In this document: positions 8,310 to 16,726 of the stretch, piece by piece | How positions within the stretch are numbered: the stretch's first letter is position 1 | How the letters are laid out: every line of letters begins with the position of its first letter | Assembly: GCA_013416795.1 (NCBI GenBank) | Contig: RQSC01000001.1 | Coordinates: 228,605-261,608, forward strand | From: Prasinococcaceae sp. CCMP 1430 | Taxonomy: Eukaryota; Prasinodermophyta; Palmophyllophyceae; Prasinococcales; Prasinococcaceae | Length of the DNA: 33,004 nt | Direction: 5' to 3' | Program-made: the position numbers and the translations under genes | Notes under the pieces: generated by a model | Told to the model about the DNA's origin: nothing | The model's database searches: none | The model's input: the letters and a program-made list of their open reading frames with translations, nothing else

Positions 8310-9974
8310 ATGGTCGAAATCCAGGAGGCCGAGCCCGCAGAGGCGCAGCCCGACGGGGCCGCCGCGGGGGCCGACGTGGGCGCGCAGGAGCAGGAGAGGG
8401 CCGAGGAGCGCGAGGGTGACAAGGATGAGGAGGACCGCGAGCGTCGCGCCAAGAAGGCCTACGCCAAAGAGGTGCTGAGCGGAGGCTTCGGCTACGAGCG
8501 AGCCTTCTCCACGTCGGACGTGCTCGCGTCGTACACGGTGTACGCGGGCGAGGATGCGGGGGGGAAGGAGCTCGCGGGCGCCACCAACGCGACGCTCTCC
8601 ATCGCCAAGTTCAAGGAGAGCTGGGTGGAGTGCGCGAGCGTGGTCGCCGACGTGCTGTGCGACATGCTCGCGGGCGAGCGCTGCACGGTCAGGGTGGAGC
8701 CCGAGGCCACCGGACTCGACAACGGCGAGCCCGCCTTCATCGAGCTCGAGCTCCACCAGATCCTGCGCGAGGTAGCCAAGCTGCGCCGCGGCGACCTGGA
8801 CGAGGGTGAGCCCGGCGTGCTGCTCAGGCGCCGGGAGGGCTCGCGCGACGCGTGCATCGGCCGCGTGCCGCTGCTGGGCTCGACGGGCAGCTGCCGGCTA
8901 CGCCTCGCCAAGGCCGTGCCGCCGGAGCTCAGCGAGGCGGGCGTGCGGCCCCGTTTCTTCGGCGCGGACGACGGCGCGGGGTGGCCGGAGGTGGGCGAGT
9001 GGTGGGAGTGCGAGTACGAGTGCGGCGACGGCGAGCTCGCCGAGGGCGTCGACCTCGCCGTGCGAAACGCGCGCTCGGACGAGCTGTGGACGGCGCGCGT
9101 GCGCGGCGAGCACTGCTTCCCTGACGTGCCGGTCGACGCGCTGGGCCGCGACGGCACCCATGACCTGTTCGCGCACGCGATCGAGCTCGAGATCCGGCAG
9201 GAGGACTTCGTTGGCGGCGGCACGGGCATCGACATGAGGATCGAGGAGAAAGTCGAGCGCGGCGAGGCGTGCAAGAAGCGAGGCAACAAGCTCTTCAAGG
9301 CCGGGCGCTTGCGGCGCGCCGAGGCGGTCTTCTCCGAGGGCGCGGACCTCTTCAACGTCGTGCAGTCCGAAGACTTCGACGAGACCGGCCAGAACGCGCG
9401 CTACAACAGGCTCAGCGAGAAGCACCAGCGCCCGCTGCTGCTCAACGTGGCGCTGTGCAAGATCAAGCGCGGCGCGCACAAGGACGCCCTGCAGGACCTC
9501 AACGAGGTGCTCCTGCACGACTCCAAAAACGTCAAGGCGCTCTACCGGCGGGGGTTGGTGCACCTCGAGCTCGAGAACTTCGCCGACGCACGAACGGACC
9601 TCGAAAAGGCCGCGCACATCGACACGTCGCTGCGCCGCGAGGTCGACAGGGAGCTCACGCGCCTCAAGCGGAAGATGAACGAGGCAACGGTCGCTGAGAA
9701 GAAGGCGTACAAGCACCTCTTCGACACGTCCAGACATCGGGAGCTCGTGTACACCGACGCGGAGATCAAGGCCTCGGAAGCCACGGGCAAGGACCTGCCC
9801 CACTACGTCCAGCCAACCCACGTGGAGAAGGCGCTGCGCATCGACAACCTCGACGCCGAGTTCGCCGAGATCGATGAGGAGGAGGCCGAGCTGAAGGCCA
9901 TGAGAGAGCAGGCGAAGAAGCAGTACTACACTGGCGGGCGCCTCACGAAGATGGGACTGGGCATGGGCATCTGA
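8310..9974 (+). CDS. FKBP-like TPR co-chaperone
   Basis: A 554-residue soluble protein whose C-terminal half is a TPR domain of the FKBP/immunophilin co-chaperone kind. The TPR region spans residues about 316-445: first repeat ACKKRGNKLFKAGRLRRAEA, later repeats NVALCKIKRGAHKDALQDL and VKALYRRGLVHLELENFADA. The preceding ~200 residues have the layout of FKBP-type domains ending in a beta strand (HAIELEIRQEDF), but I could not identify a full set of isomerase active-site residues, so the isomerase part may be inactive. The TPR clamp of such proteins usually binds the C-terminus of Hsp90 or Hsp70. The N-terminus is strongly acidic, without a targeting peptide. The start is the ATG at 8310; the frame is open further upstream but reads as proline/arginine-rich non-coding sequence. 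The C-terminus ends in a short basic/glycine tail (RLTKMGLGMGI). No introns. Confidence 0.85.
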   Translation: MVEIQEAEPAEAQPDGAAAGADVGAQEQERAEEREGDKDEEDRERRAKKAYAKEVLSGGFGYERAFSTSDVLASYTVYAGEDAGGKELAGATNATLSIAKFKESWVECASVVADVLCDMLAGERCTVRVEPEATGLDNGEPAFIELELHQILREVAKLRRGDLDEGEPGVLLRRREGSRDACIGRVPLLGSTGSCRLRLAKAVPPELSEAGVRPRFFGADDGAGWPEVGEWWECEYECGDGELAEGVDLAVRNARSDELWTARVRGEHCFPDVPVDALGRDGTHDLFAHAIELEIRQEDFVGGGTGIDMRIEEKVERGEACKKRGNKLFKAGRLRRAEAVFSEGADLFNVVQSEDFDETGQNARYNRLSEKHQRPLLLNVALCKIKRGAHKDALQDLNEVLLHDSKNVKALYRRGLVHLELENFADARTDLEKAAHIDTSLRREVDRELTRLKRKMNEATVAEKKAYKHLFDTSRHRELVYTDAEIKASEATGKDLPHYVQPTHVEKALRIDNLDAEFAEIDEEEAELKAMREQAKKQYYTGGRLTKMGLGMGI

Positions 9975-10606
9975 GCACCCGCGACGGCGGAGGGGCTCCT
10001 CTGGCGCGCGGACGCACGACGAGGCGCGCCCGGCAGCGCCCGCCGCACGCGCGCGCAGATCGCGTAAATCTCTTCAAGCGAGCCCGCCTCGTCCCAGCTG
10101 AGCGGCGCGGAGGTCGTGGCGGCGCTGCCGGTGCCCGCGGGCACGCGCACTGCCCGCGGGCGCGCCTGTGCCGGAGGGGTGTGGTCACTACCGAGGCGAA
10201 CTCTAGAGGGCACGTTGCCGACATCACTTTCAATTGGCGTGGAAACCGAAACCCCCGTGAGCGAGCGCGCAACCGGCTGGTGCCACTTGCCGCGCAGCGC
10301 CTCAGCGGCGCCTGCGCATGCCCCTCGCCCCTCCGCCCCTCGACGCCCCCCTGCTCCTCTGACCCCGCCGCGGTGCGCACGTGCGGCGCCGTACGCATAC
10401 GCGCGCGCTGCCTGGAGGCTGGGGCGAGTCATCGCATCGTGCCGCCGAGGGCGCGTGCGCCCCAACCGGGCAGACTGGATAGGCAGTGCATGGCCAGGCC
10501 GCAGCAGTCGCACCCATAGCATCTCACTGCCGAGGCCTGGCGGCGCGCGGCTCAGCTCCTTGGCGGCTCCGCCGCTTCACCCCAAGACACCCACGCGCTG
10601 CCGAGG
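9975..10606. other. Intergenic region carrying repeat copy A
   Basis: About 630 bp between two + strand genes. It begins with a direct-repeat copy (10017-10120, listed separately). The rest has a patch of lower GC around 10195-10255 (CACTTTCAATTGGCGTGG). A - strand frame across this region gives up to 198 residues but overlaps the end of the TPR gene and has no family resemblance, so I do not call it. The promoter of the nucleotidyltransferase-JmjC gene must lie towards the right end. Confidence 0.45.
10017..10120 (+). repeat. Direct repeat copy A (~104 bp)
   Basis: This segment matches 12602-12704 in the same orientation. The longest shared block is CGGCAGCGCCCGCCGCACGCGCG, and other shared blocks are CGACGAGGCG, CTCTTCA and GAGGTCGTGGC; I estimate about three quarters identity by eye. 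It starts 43 bp after the stop of the TPR gene, and its partner starts 28 bp after the next gene's stop. Confidence 0.75.
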
Positions 10607-12574
10607 ATGGCGGCCCTGTCGGCAGCCCGTGTGAGCCGCCGCGACCGCAGAGGGCCCCCTCTTCAGCGGCGGCGCTGCGCGGTCCTTCTTCCTGAGGCGC
10701 CGCCTGCCCCGGCGCGGCCGTCCGTGGCCATCGCGAGGCACGGCGCAGTGGTCACTCTGGACGCGCGGGGCGAGCTTTCTCGGCTGCACCACGACGCGCC
10801 GCCGCAGCGTGCGTGGGCGGCCGCGGCCGCCGACGCAGCAGACGCGCTGCAAGATGCATACGGCGCGCGGCTGTTCGCGGCGCTCGTGCGCGGCTCGGCG
10901 GCGCGCGGCGAGGCGGTCAGGGGCACGTCAGACCTGGACCTGGTAGCCGTGGTTGCGGGTGTGGGGGCGAGCGCCGAGCGGGACGCGGCGTGGGCGTCGG
11001 CGCTGGCATCCCAGCTCTCTGCACGCCACGTGCTGCTCGCTGCAAAGGTGGAGGTGCGCGTCGTGCGCGTGCCACAGGCGCAATGCTGTGCGCGGCTGCT
11101 GGCGACGAGCGTCCTTGGTGTGCCGCTCGCCATCGCTGCGGCCCGAGAGGCCTTCCCGGACGCGGGCGAGCGCTTTGTGCTGGCCGCGCAGTGCGTCCCT
11201 GCCGCGCGGCCGGGCTCTGCGGCTGCGTCCAAGGCCGCGCGGCTGCTCGCGGCGCTGCCGGAGGGCGACCAATGGCGTGCACCTCCGGAGCCGACAATAG
11301 CTCTGGCGAACTTGAGCGAGGGCGCACGCGAGCGCGCGGCACTGGCGGCGGCGGGCAGGGGCGACGGCGCAGCGGGGGCGTGGCTGGCGCGCCGAGCCGT
11401 GCGCGCGCTCGGCCGTGCGGCGCTCGCGCGCGAGGGCAAGTGGTCGGCGGGGCTCGTGCCCTGCGCGGAGGCAGCAGAGGCGACCGGGCTCGCAGCTGCT
11501 GAGGACCTCGACGCGGCGGTGTGCATGGCTCTCGCGCTGGCGTCAGACGCTCCGGGTGAAGGCGATGTCCGCGCGCTGCGAGCACTCGTGGATGCCGCCG
11601 CCGCCGCTGCCGCCCAGCTTGATGGCGGCACAGGAGCGCGTCATGGCGCCGCGAGCGTTGGCGGAACTCAAGCGGCGGCGCCGGACTGGCCCTCCACCGC
11701 GCCTGGGGCGCGCGCCTTCGCGGCAGCGCTCCTCGCAGCGGCGGGGCTGGACGCGCCCGCACCGGCGCGGCCGCCGCCGTTGCTCGGCGCGGGGGTGGCA
11801 GAGCAGCCGCTCGCCGAGTCAGCCGAGGCCGCTGGCGGCGGTGCGTACGTCCTGCGCGCCGCCGCCTCCGGTGCCGCGTTCGCCGCACCGCGCGAGTGGA
11901 GCTTCGCTTCGCTCGCGGCAGCCGGACTCCGCGGCTCGTCGCGGCGCAGTGCGACGCCAGACTTCACGTACTGCGAAGAGATGCACCCGGCGGTGGCGGC
12001 GGGCACTTTTGCTCCACCCAGCACGAGCCGCCCAATGTCGGCGCTCGAGTGGGCCGCCCGCGCCGCCCTTGGCGCACGAGAACGCGCGGCTGGGCCTTTC
12101 TACTACCTGCAAGCGGCGCTCACGGGCTCTCCTCTCGAAAGCGAGGCGGAGGCCGCCGCATCAGCTGCCGCCGCCGCCGCTAGGCTGCCAGGTGGGCGCG
12201 CGACGCAGCCCCCGCGCGCGTGGTGCAGCCGCGCGGGCTACGTCTCGACGCTGCACTACGACGCCAGCGACTCGCTCCTGATGCAGCTCCGAGGCAGCAA
12301 GACCATCGTCGTGTGGCCGCGCGCGGCGCTCGAGTCGCTGCGCCCTTACCCAGACTCCCATCCGCTGCGTCGACGCTGCCGCGCCGACCCGCGCCTCCCC
12401 GCGGGTGCGCCCGAGGGGGTTCCTGCGGGCGGAGCCGGCGGCCGCGTGGCGACGCTGCGGCCAGGCGACGTGGTGGTGCTGCCAGCGTGCTGTGCGCACT
12501 GGACGCGAAGCGACACGGCGGCCATCTCGCTCACGGCGCGCTTCGAGGCGGCGACGCCGGTGGACGGCGTTTGA
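10607..12574 (+). CDS. Nucleotidyltransferase-JmjC/cupin fusion protein
   Basis: A 655-residue two-domain protein without introns. The N-terminal part carries the signature of the polymerase-beta-like nucleotidyltransferase fold: G96-S97 in VRGSAARGEAVRGTSDLDLV, with D109 and D111 as metal ligands and E149 (KVEVRVV) in the place of the third carboxylate. The C-terminal part is a JmjC/cupin_8 dioxygenase-like domain: H550 and D552 (TLHYD), K565 (GSKTIVVWP, the usual 2-oxoglutarate site) and H631 (PGDVVVLPACCAHW), completing the His-Asp-His iron triad. Such domains hydroxylate protein, RNA or small-molecule substrates. A helical, alanine-rich spacer of ~250 residues joins the two. Neither substrate can be deduced. 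The start is the ATG at 10607. Repeat copies A and B lie on either side of the gene. The domain calls are firm; the combination is unfamiliar to me. Confidence 0.8.
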   Translation: MAALSAARVSRRDRRGPPLQRRRCAVLLPEAPPAPARPSVAIARHGAVVTLDARGELSRLHHDAPPQRAWAAAAADAADALQDAYGARLFAALVRGSAARGEAVRGTSDLDLVAVVAGVGASAERDAAWASALASQLSARHVLLAAKVEVRVVRVPQAQCCARLLATSVLGVPLAIAAAREAFPDAGERFVLAAQCVPAARPGSAAASKAARLLAALPEGDQWRAPPEPTIALANLSEGARERAALAAAGRGDGAAGAWLARRAVRALGRAALAREGKWSAGLVPCAEAAEATGLAAAEDLDAAVCMALALASDAPGEGDVRALRALVDAAAAAAAQLDGGTGARHGAASVGGTQAAAPDWPSTAPGARAFAAALLAAAGLDAPAPARPPPLLGAGVAEQPLAESAEAAGGGAYVLRAAASGAAFAAPREWSFASLAAAGLRGSSRRSATPDFTYCEEMHPAVAAGTFAPPSTSRPMSALEWAARAALGARERAAGPFYYLQAALTGSPLESEAEAAASAAAAAARLPGGRATQPPRAWCSRAGYVSTLHYDASDSLLMQLRGSKTIVVWPRAALESLRPYPDSHPLRRRCRADPRLPAGAPEGVPAGGAGGRVATLRPGDVVVLPACCAHWTRSDTAAISLTARFEAATPVDGV

Positions 12575-12894
12575 ATGGGTCGCTTTTTCTGCGCGGGCGG
12601 ACGACGAGGCGCTCGGCAGCGCCCGCCGCACGCGCGTGCAGAGCGGCGCACGTCTCTTCATGCGCGCCCACCTCGACGTCGCCGAGCGGTGCAGAGGTCG
12701 TGGCATGCTGCTCTTTGGGTTTAATTACTGCAGTTGATTAATTAGCGCACGCTCCCGGGCGGCGCTGCCCACGGCGATGTCGCGCGACGCCCCCGGTCCA
12801 AGCCCGCGGGTACGTAAGGCACGCGTCGTACCCGACGTGTGCTGCCCGACGAGCTCAACCCTGACGAGGCCGTGCCTCTCGCGCGCTCGTGGGG
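12575..12894. other. Convergent intergenic region carrying repeat copy B and an AT-rich pocket
   Basis: 320 bp between two converging stops. It contains repeat copy B (12602-12704) followed immediately by a marked AT-rich pocket (12715-12745, GGTTTAATTACTGCAGTTGATTAATTAGC), a likely 3' end for one or both genes. I see no gene. Confidence 0.45.
12602..12704 (+). repeat. Direct repeat copy B (~103 bp)
   Basis: Partner of the copy at 10017-10120, same orientation. Together the two copies bracket the nucleotidyltransferase-JmjC gene. No terminal inverted repeats or target-site duplications are obvious, so it is not a recognisable transposon. Confidence 0.75.
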
Positions 12895-14714
12895 TCACGC
12901 CATCGCCGGAACTGAGAGAGGTGCCACCGCACCCGCGTGTGCATGGAATGCACCGCTGTTATCTGCAGCTGTGCCGCTTTCTGTGCCCGCGGCAGAGTCG
13001 GGCGGAGCGATTGCACTGCCCCCGTCGGCGATGCTGGCGAGGGCTGTCCCTCCCGTCTTGGCGGCGCCGGCCGCGCTCGCGGCGTCGGTGGCCTCCTTGG
13101 CCGCTGCCACGCCATCTCTTTGGGTGCCCGCCCCGGTGGTTGGCAGCGCTCTCATGTGCTCTGGCGTATGCACTTGCCCGGCGGCTGTCCCGGCGGCGAG
13201 CGCCGAGCGGGCGGCGAGCGCCGTTCGCGCGGCCTTTACCTTGGCAGCGGCTGTGCCGGAATCGTTGCTGTTGCGCCGGGCGCTCTCCTTGCCCACTCCG
13301 AGGCCTGCCTGCTCGCGCTTGAGCAGGTAGGGCACGGGCAGGTTGTGCTGCGTGAAGGCCCGCAAGAAGATGTCCATCGGCAGCCCAAGCTCGTCCTTGA
13401 TGATAATGAGCAGCTTCTGAACGCCAGCGAAGTCAAGCTCGTCGCGGGTGATCGTGCCCGCGAGCGCGACGAGCTCTGCAAGGCCAAACTCGCCCCCGCT
13501 CTCGATGCACGAGCGCACCGCGAGCAGTATTTTCACCTCGCCGCTTGGCGCGGCCGCTCCCTGCCGCGGTGCTGCCCCGACCGCCGTCGCCAGCGCGTTG
13601 GAAAACGCCCCGTGCGGTCGGCGGTGCCCGCGCGCGTCGCCAGCGGAGATCGCCGCCGCGGCTGTGGGCGCACTCGCGAGCAATCTCGAGTACCACTTGT
13701 GCCTATCGACGGCGACGAGCTGCGCCTCTATGCGGTGGCGCTCCGCCTCGAGCCGCCAGCGCTGCGCGTCGAAGCCAGCGGTGCCCCTCACCGCAAAGCT
13801 CTTGAACTTGCGCTTGTACGTCGCGACGCGCTCGGCCTTGCACTTGGCGAGGGCCGCGCCCAGCCGCATGTCCTGCTCGGCGCACGCGCGCTCCCACTCG
13901 TAGAGCCTGTCCGTGATAGCAGCGGCCGGATCCATCCGGATCTTTGTCGCGGCCGGAGGCGGCGCGCCAACGACGTGCGACTCACGCGCATGCGCGTCAC
14001 CACGCGCATTTGCCTGCGGCGCGTGCCGACCCTGTCCGCTGGGTGCCGTGCGCGCAGCAGCACGAGGTGTGCCGCCTTGGGCGCCGGCCTTTCCGGCGAG
14101 TTTTGGGAGCGCGAGGCGCGTGTCGAACCGCACGGGCCGCCACTGCGGGCGCGCCGCGCGGCGCGCCTCCTCGCGCGCCTCGGCGAGTTCGAGCTTTCGC
14201 GATATCGCACTAAAGGACGCGCCCGCGCGGCAGCCGCGCACGCGCTGCCGCGACATGGCGACCTGCGCGCGCAGGGCGCGATGACCCTCGCGCAGCACGC
14301 CGGGCTCGTCGGCAGCGCCAGCGGCGTCTGTACCCACCTCGCCCTGTGCGCCGTGTGGCGGCGATGTGTCGGCATTTGAGCGGCGGCCTACGGTGGACGA
14401 CAGCCCGCCGGCGGCGCCCGCACCGGCCCCCGCCGCGCCGCCTCCCACTGCGCCACCGGCATACGCGCTGCCAACGCCGCCGAGGCTGAGCGCATGGGCG
14501 CCCCCCCCCCCTGCGGCTGCGGCGCTCAGCAGGGGCGGCGGCTCCAGTTTCTCGCGTTCAAGGTCGGGCTGCCCCAGCGGTTGGTACGGCTTGTGACGTT
14601 CCGACGCCCACCCGCACTTGAAGGGCGCGGCGGCTGCGCTGGCGCGGCCAGGTGCTGAGAGGCCCGCGGCGCCCGCGGCGGGCCCCGTGGCCGCTGCAGT
14701 GCGGCGGCCGACCA
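12895..14714 (-). CDS. Unknown helical protein (5' end lost at a sequence gap)
   Basis: About 606 codons open from the N at 14715 to a TGA at 12895. I do not recognise the family. Near the gap the sequence PFKCGWASERHKPYQPLGQP, followed by DLEREKLEPPPLL, reads as structured protein, so translation must begin at or beyond the gap; the only in-frame start-like codons downstream (GTG 14448, later ATGs) lie inside a glycine/alanine-rich linker. Two further blocks look conserved: a basic helical segment (RLYEWERACAEQDMRLGAAL ... KCKAERVATYKRKFKSFAVR, about 13905-13790), and a segment with helical heptads (VKILLAVRSCIESGGEFGLA ... LLIIIKDELGLPMDIFLRAF, about 13545-13345). These are separated by disordered alanine-rich stretches, and the C-terminal ~120 residues are low complexity. 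No membrane segment, signal or catalytic motif is visible. Confidence 0.6.
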
Positions 14715-14715
14715 N
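14715..14715. other. Undetermined base N: probable second assembly gap
   Basis: The - strand reading frame of the unknown protein runs open into this N, and immediately on its right a + strand frame begins with an acidic stretch (DDSDESDESETDSDDD). Both look truncated, so the N probably replaces missing sequence. Confidence 0.6.
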
Positions 14716-15044
14716 GCGACGACAGCGACGAGAGCGACGAGAGCGAAACCGACTCGGACGACGATGCTGTTGCCGTCGCCGACTTCGAGGCCAACGTGCG
14801 CGGGCATAGGGTGGGCGCGCGCGGGCGCGCGTCGCACGCCTCTGGCGCGCGCCAACGGGCGCGAGGGAGAGAGCGGCGTAGGCCGCCGCTCATTCCCTGT
14901 GGGCAGTGATAGGCGCGGGCGCGCCACACGGCGCACAGGCGCAGCAGTGGCGCAGGGTCGCGGCGAAGGCCGGGCTGGCGGCGCGCGCGCGCGCGCGCCG
15001 CCGCCGCCCGAGCATCCGCCCAAGCAAGCAGGTCCGGGTGCGAC
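14716..15044. other. Region between the gap and the Tudor/B-box-like gene
   Basis: The first ~85 bp right of the N encode, on the + strand, an acidic serine/aspartate stretch ending in DDDAVAVADFEAN before a GTGCGC that could be a splice donor. It could be an orphan exon of a gene lost in the gap, or an upstream exon of the gene starting at 15045, but I could not find an acceptor that keeps that gene's frame. The remainder is GC-rich with a (GC)n run near 14981-14997. Confidence 0.35.
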
Positions 15045-16259
15045 ATGCCGCCGCTGGGATCGGTATCGGCGGGCGATGACGTCGACATGCCTGCCTACAT
15101 CTTCGACGCGCCGGGTGTCAAGGGTGTGAAGGGGCGCTGGAGCTTCCAAGTGTACGGGACGACCTGGCGCACCGCGCGCGTCGCGGGCAAGGTTCTCGGC
15201 AAGACGAAAGTCGCCGGCAAGCCCGCGTCCAATGGCGCGGGGGTGCTATGGGACGTGGAGTTCAGCGATGGAGTAGTCATGGCGGTGAACGACAAGGACC
15301 TTCAAGTGCTCGACGCAGGCAGAGCAAGGCCCGCGAGCAAGGCGGCGCCTTCACCCGCGAGCAAGACGGCCCCCGCAGAGGCTGCCTATAAGGACAGGGA
15401 ACGTCGGGATCGTGGCGCGAGGGCAGCACGGAGGACAGGCGGCAAGGTGGCGCCACTGCCCGCACGCCAAGGGGCGCCATCGCCCGCGAGCAAGCAGCGA
15501 TCGCCCATGAGCCAGGAGGCGCCGTCACTCGCGAGCAAGCCGGTGTCATCGCTCGTGAGTGAGATGGCGCAGTCGCCCGCGAGCAAGGTGAGGCCTTCTG
15601 GTTTTGTCGGCAAGGGCAAGGTGCAGCGGGACGGCGACGCGAGAGCAGCACGGAGGACGGGCGGGGCGGGGAGAGGACGAGCGGCCGCTGCGGCGGATGC
15701 GCGGCCGTCAAGGCCTGCGGGCGTGTCGAAGGAGAGGGGGGATTGCCTGCCTTCGAAGGTGGTGGGCGTGCCTCGGCGCGCGCCAGCCAAGGCGAGCGCT
15801 GGTGCGTCGCTCGAGGAGCGCTACCGCGCCGCCCTGGCCGCCGCAGAGCACGCAGACAGGCAACGCCGCGCCGCAGAGGCGCTCCTTGAGCAGGCGCGGG
15901 CTGAGGCCGACGAGCTTGAGCAGCGCATTATGAGCACCAGTGCTGCGTGCGGCACGTGCGGTGGCATGCTGTGGAGGGCGGCCCCTGTGGGCACTCGGGG
16001 TGAGCTCCGCGGCGGCTGCATGGTGTGCCGTGGGCTCGCGTGCACCACATGCCACGATGTGGCCGAGAGCGGCACGACTGGCGCAATGCTCGTTTGCGTG
16101 GCGGGCGGGTGCCGCAGAGACCTCGACGCTGCTGATGCGGCCTACGATGAGATGGCCTTCGAGAATGGTTGGGACCGCGACGCGAGCGGAACGGTGAAGC
16201 CCAAGAGCCTCGTCGATCGCGATGTGTACGTCAGGGGCAAGCTCACCGCCGGCCCGTGA
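15045..16259 (+). CDS. Protein with Tudor-like start, SASK repeats, coiled coil and B-box-like zinc cluster
   Basis: 404 residues, no introns, ATG at 15045 (GCGACATGCC). Residues about 25-88 (RWSFQVYGTTW ... GVLWDVEFSDGVVMAVNDKD) have the alternating beta pattern of small Tudor/chromo-barrel-like domains. The middle (about 95-245) is basic and repetitive, with about five copies of (S/P)xASK encoded by GCGAGCAAG. Residues 247-297 form a short coiled coil (EERYRAALAAAEHADRQRRA). The C-terminus has a cysteine cluster: C302, C305, C325, C328, C333, C336, C351 and C356. The C-x2-C-x4-C-x2-C block at 325-336 matches the core of B-box fingers and resembles the B-box gene at 18711. It probably acts in the nucleus on chromatin or protein partners, but this is inference from the domain mix. 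Family not recognised. Confidence 0.65.
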   Translation: MPPLGSVSAGDDVDMPAYIFDAPGVKGVKGRWSFQVYGTTWRTARVAGKVLGKTKVAGKPASNGAGVLWDVEFSDGVVMAVNDKDLQVLDAGRARPASKAAPSPASKTAPAEAAYKDRERRDRGARAARRTGGKVAPLPARQGAPSPASKQRSPMSQEAPSLASKPVSSLVSEMAQSPASKVRPSGFVGKGKVQRDGDARAARRTGGAGRGRAAAAADARPSRPAGVSKERGDCLPSKVVGVPRRAPAKASAGASLEERYRAALAAAEHADRQRRAAEALLEQARAEADELEQRIMSTSAACGTCGGMLWRAAPVGTRGELRGGCMVCRGLACTTCHDVAESGTTGAMLVCVAGGCRRDLDAADAAYDEMAFENGWDRDASGTVKPKSLVDRDVYVRGKLTAGP

Positions 16260-16726
16260 TCGGAGTGCGCGGAGCATCTCTGAGCGACGGTCGTTCCCGC
16301 ATGGCGATGGACGCACTGCGCACTGTATTCAAATATGTATGTGTACACCGATGTCGCAAAGCCCTTGACATGAGGCAGGCCCCCTTGCGAGAATGCAACG
16401 GAGCCGCGGTGGCCAAGCAAGGGGGGCGCGAGATCGCGCCGCGCTGCGTCGGGGCGCGCACTGACGGGCGCAGACGCGGCCTGTTCGTGAGCTTAGTTAG
16501 CTGAGCACCTGTCTAGCTACCTGCTGTGCGCAGCTCCGGCGCGAGCCGCTGCGCGTCGTCCGGCGGCGGCGGCCGCCCCCGCTTCGAGCAGCGCGGCTGC
16601 CATGACCCTCTGCTATCGACCTCACCACGTCGGTGCGTTGCATGCAGCTTGAATCTCGCACAGTACCCAGCGGCAGTGCCACGAGGAGTGGCCAAAGGTG
16701 ACCAAAGTATAGACGGCGGGCACGTG
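16260..16726. other. Convergent intergenic region
   Basis: 467 bp between converging stops. An AT-rich pocket at 16323-16350 (TGTATTCAAATATGTATGTGTACACC) lies ~65 bp after the + strand stop and is a likely 3' end. Nothing else is recognised. Confidence 0.45.

Noticed and set aside
9926-10522. - strand frame of 198 codons between the TPR gene and the next gene
   Set aside because: Overlaps the TPR gene's 3' end antisense. The interesting piece (APLSWDEAGSLEEIYAICAR) is from repeat copy A, and copy B does not keep that frame intact, so I treat it as DNA-level repeat only.
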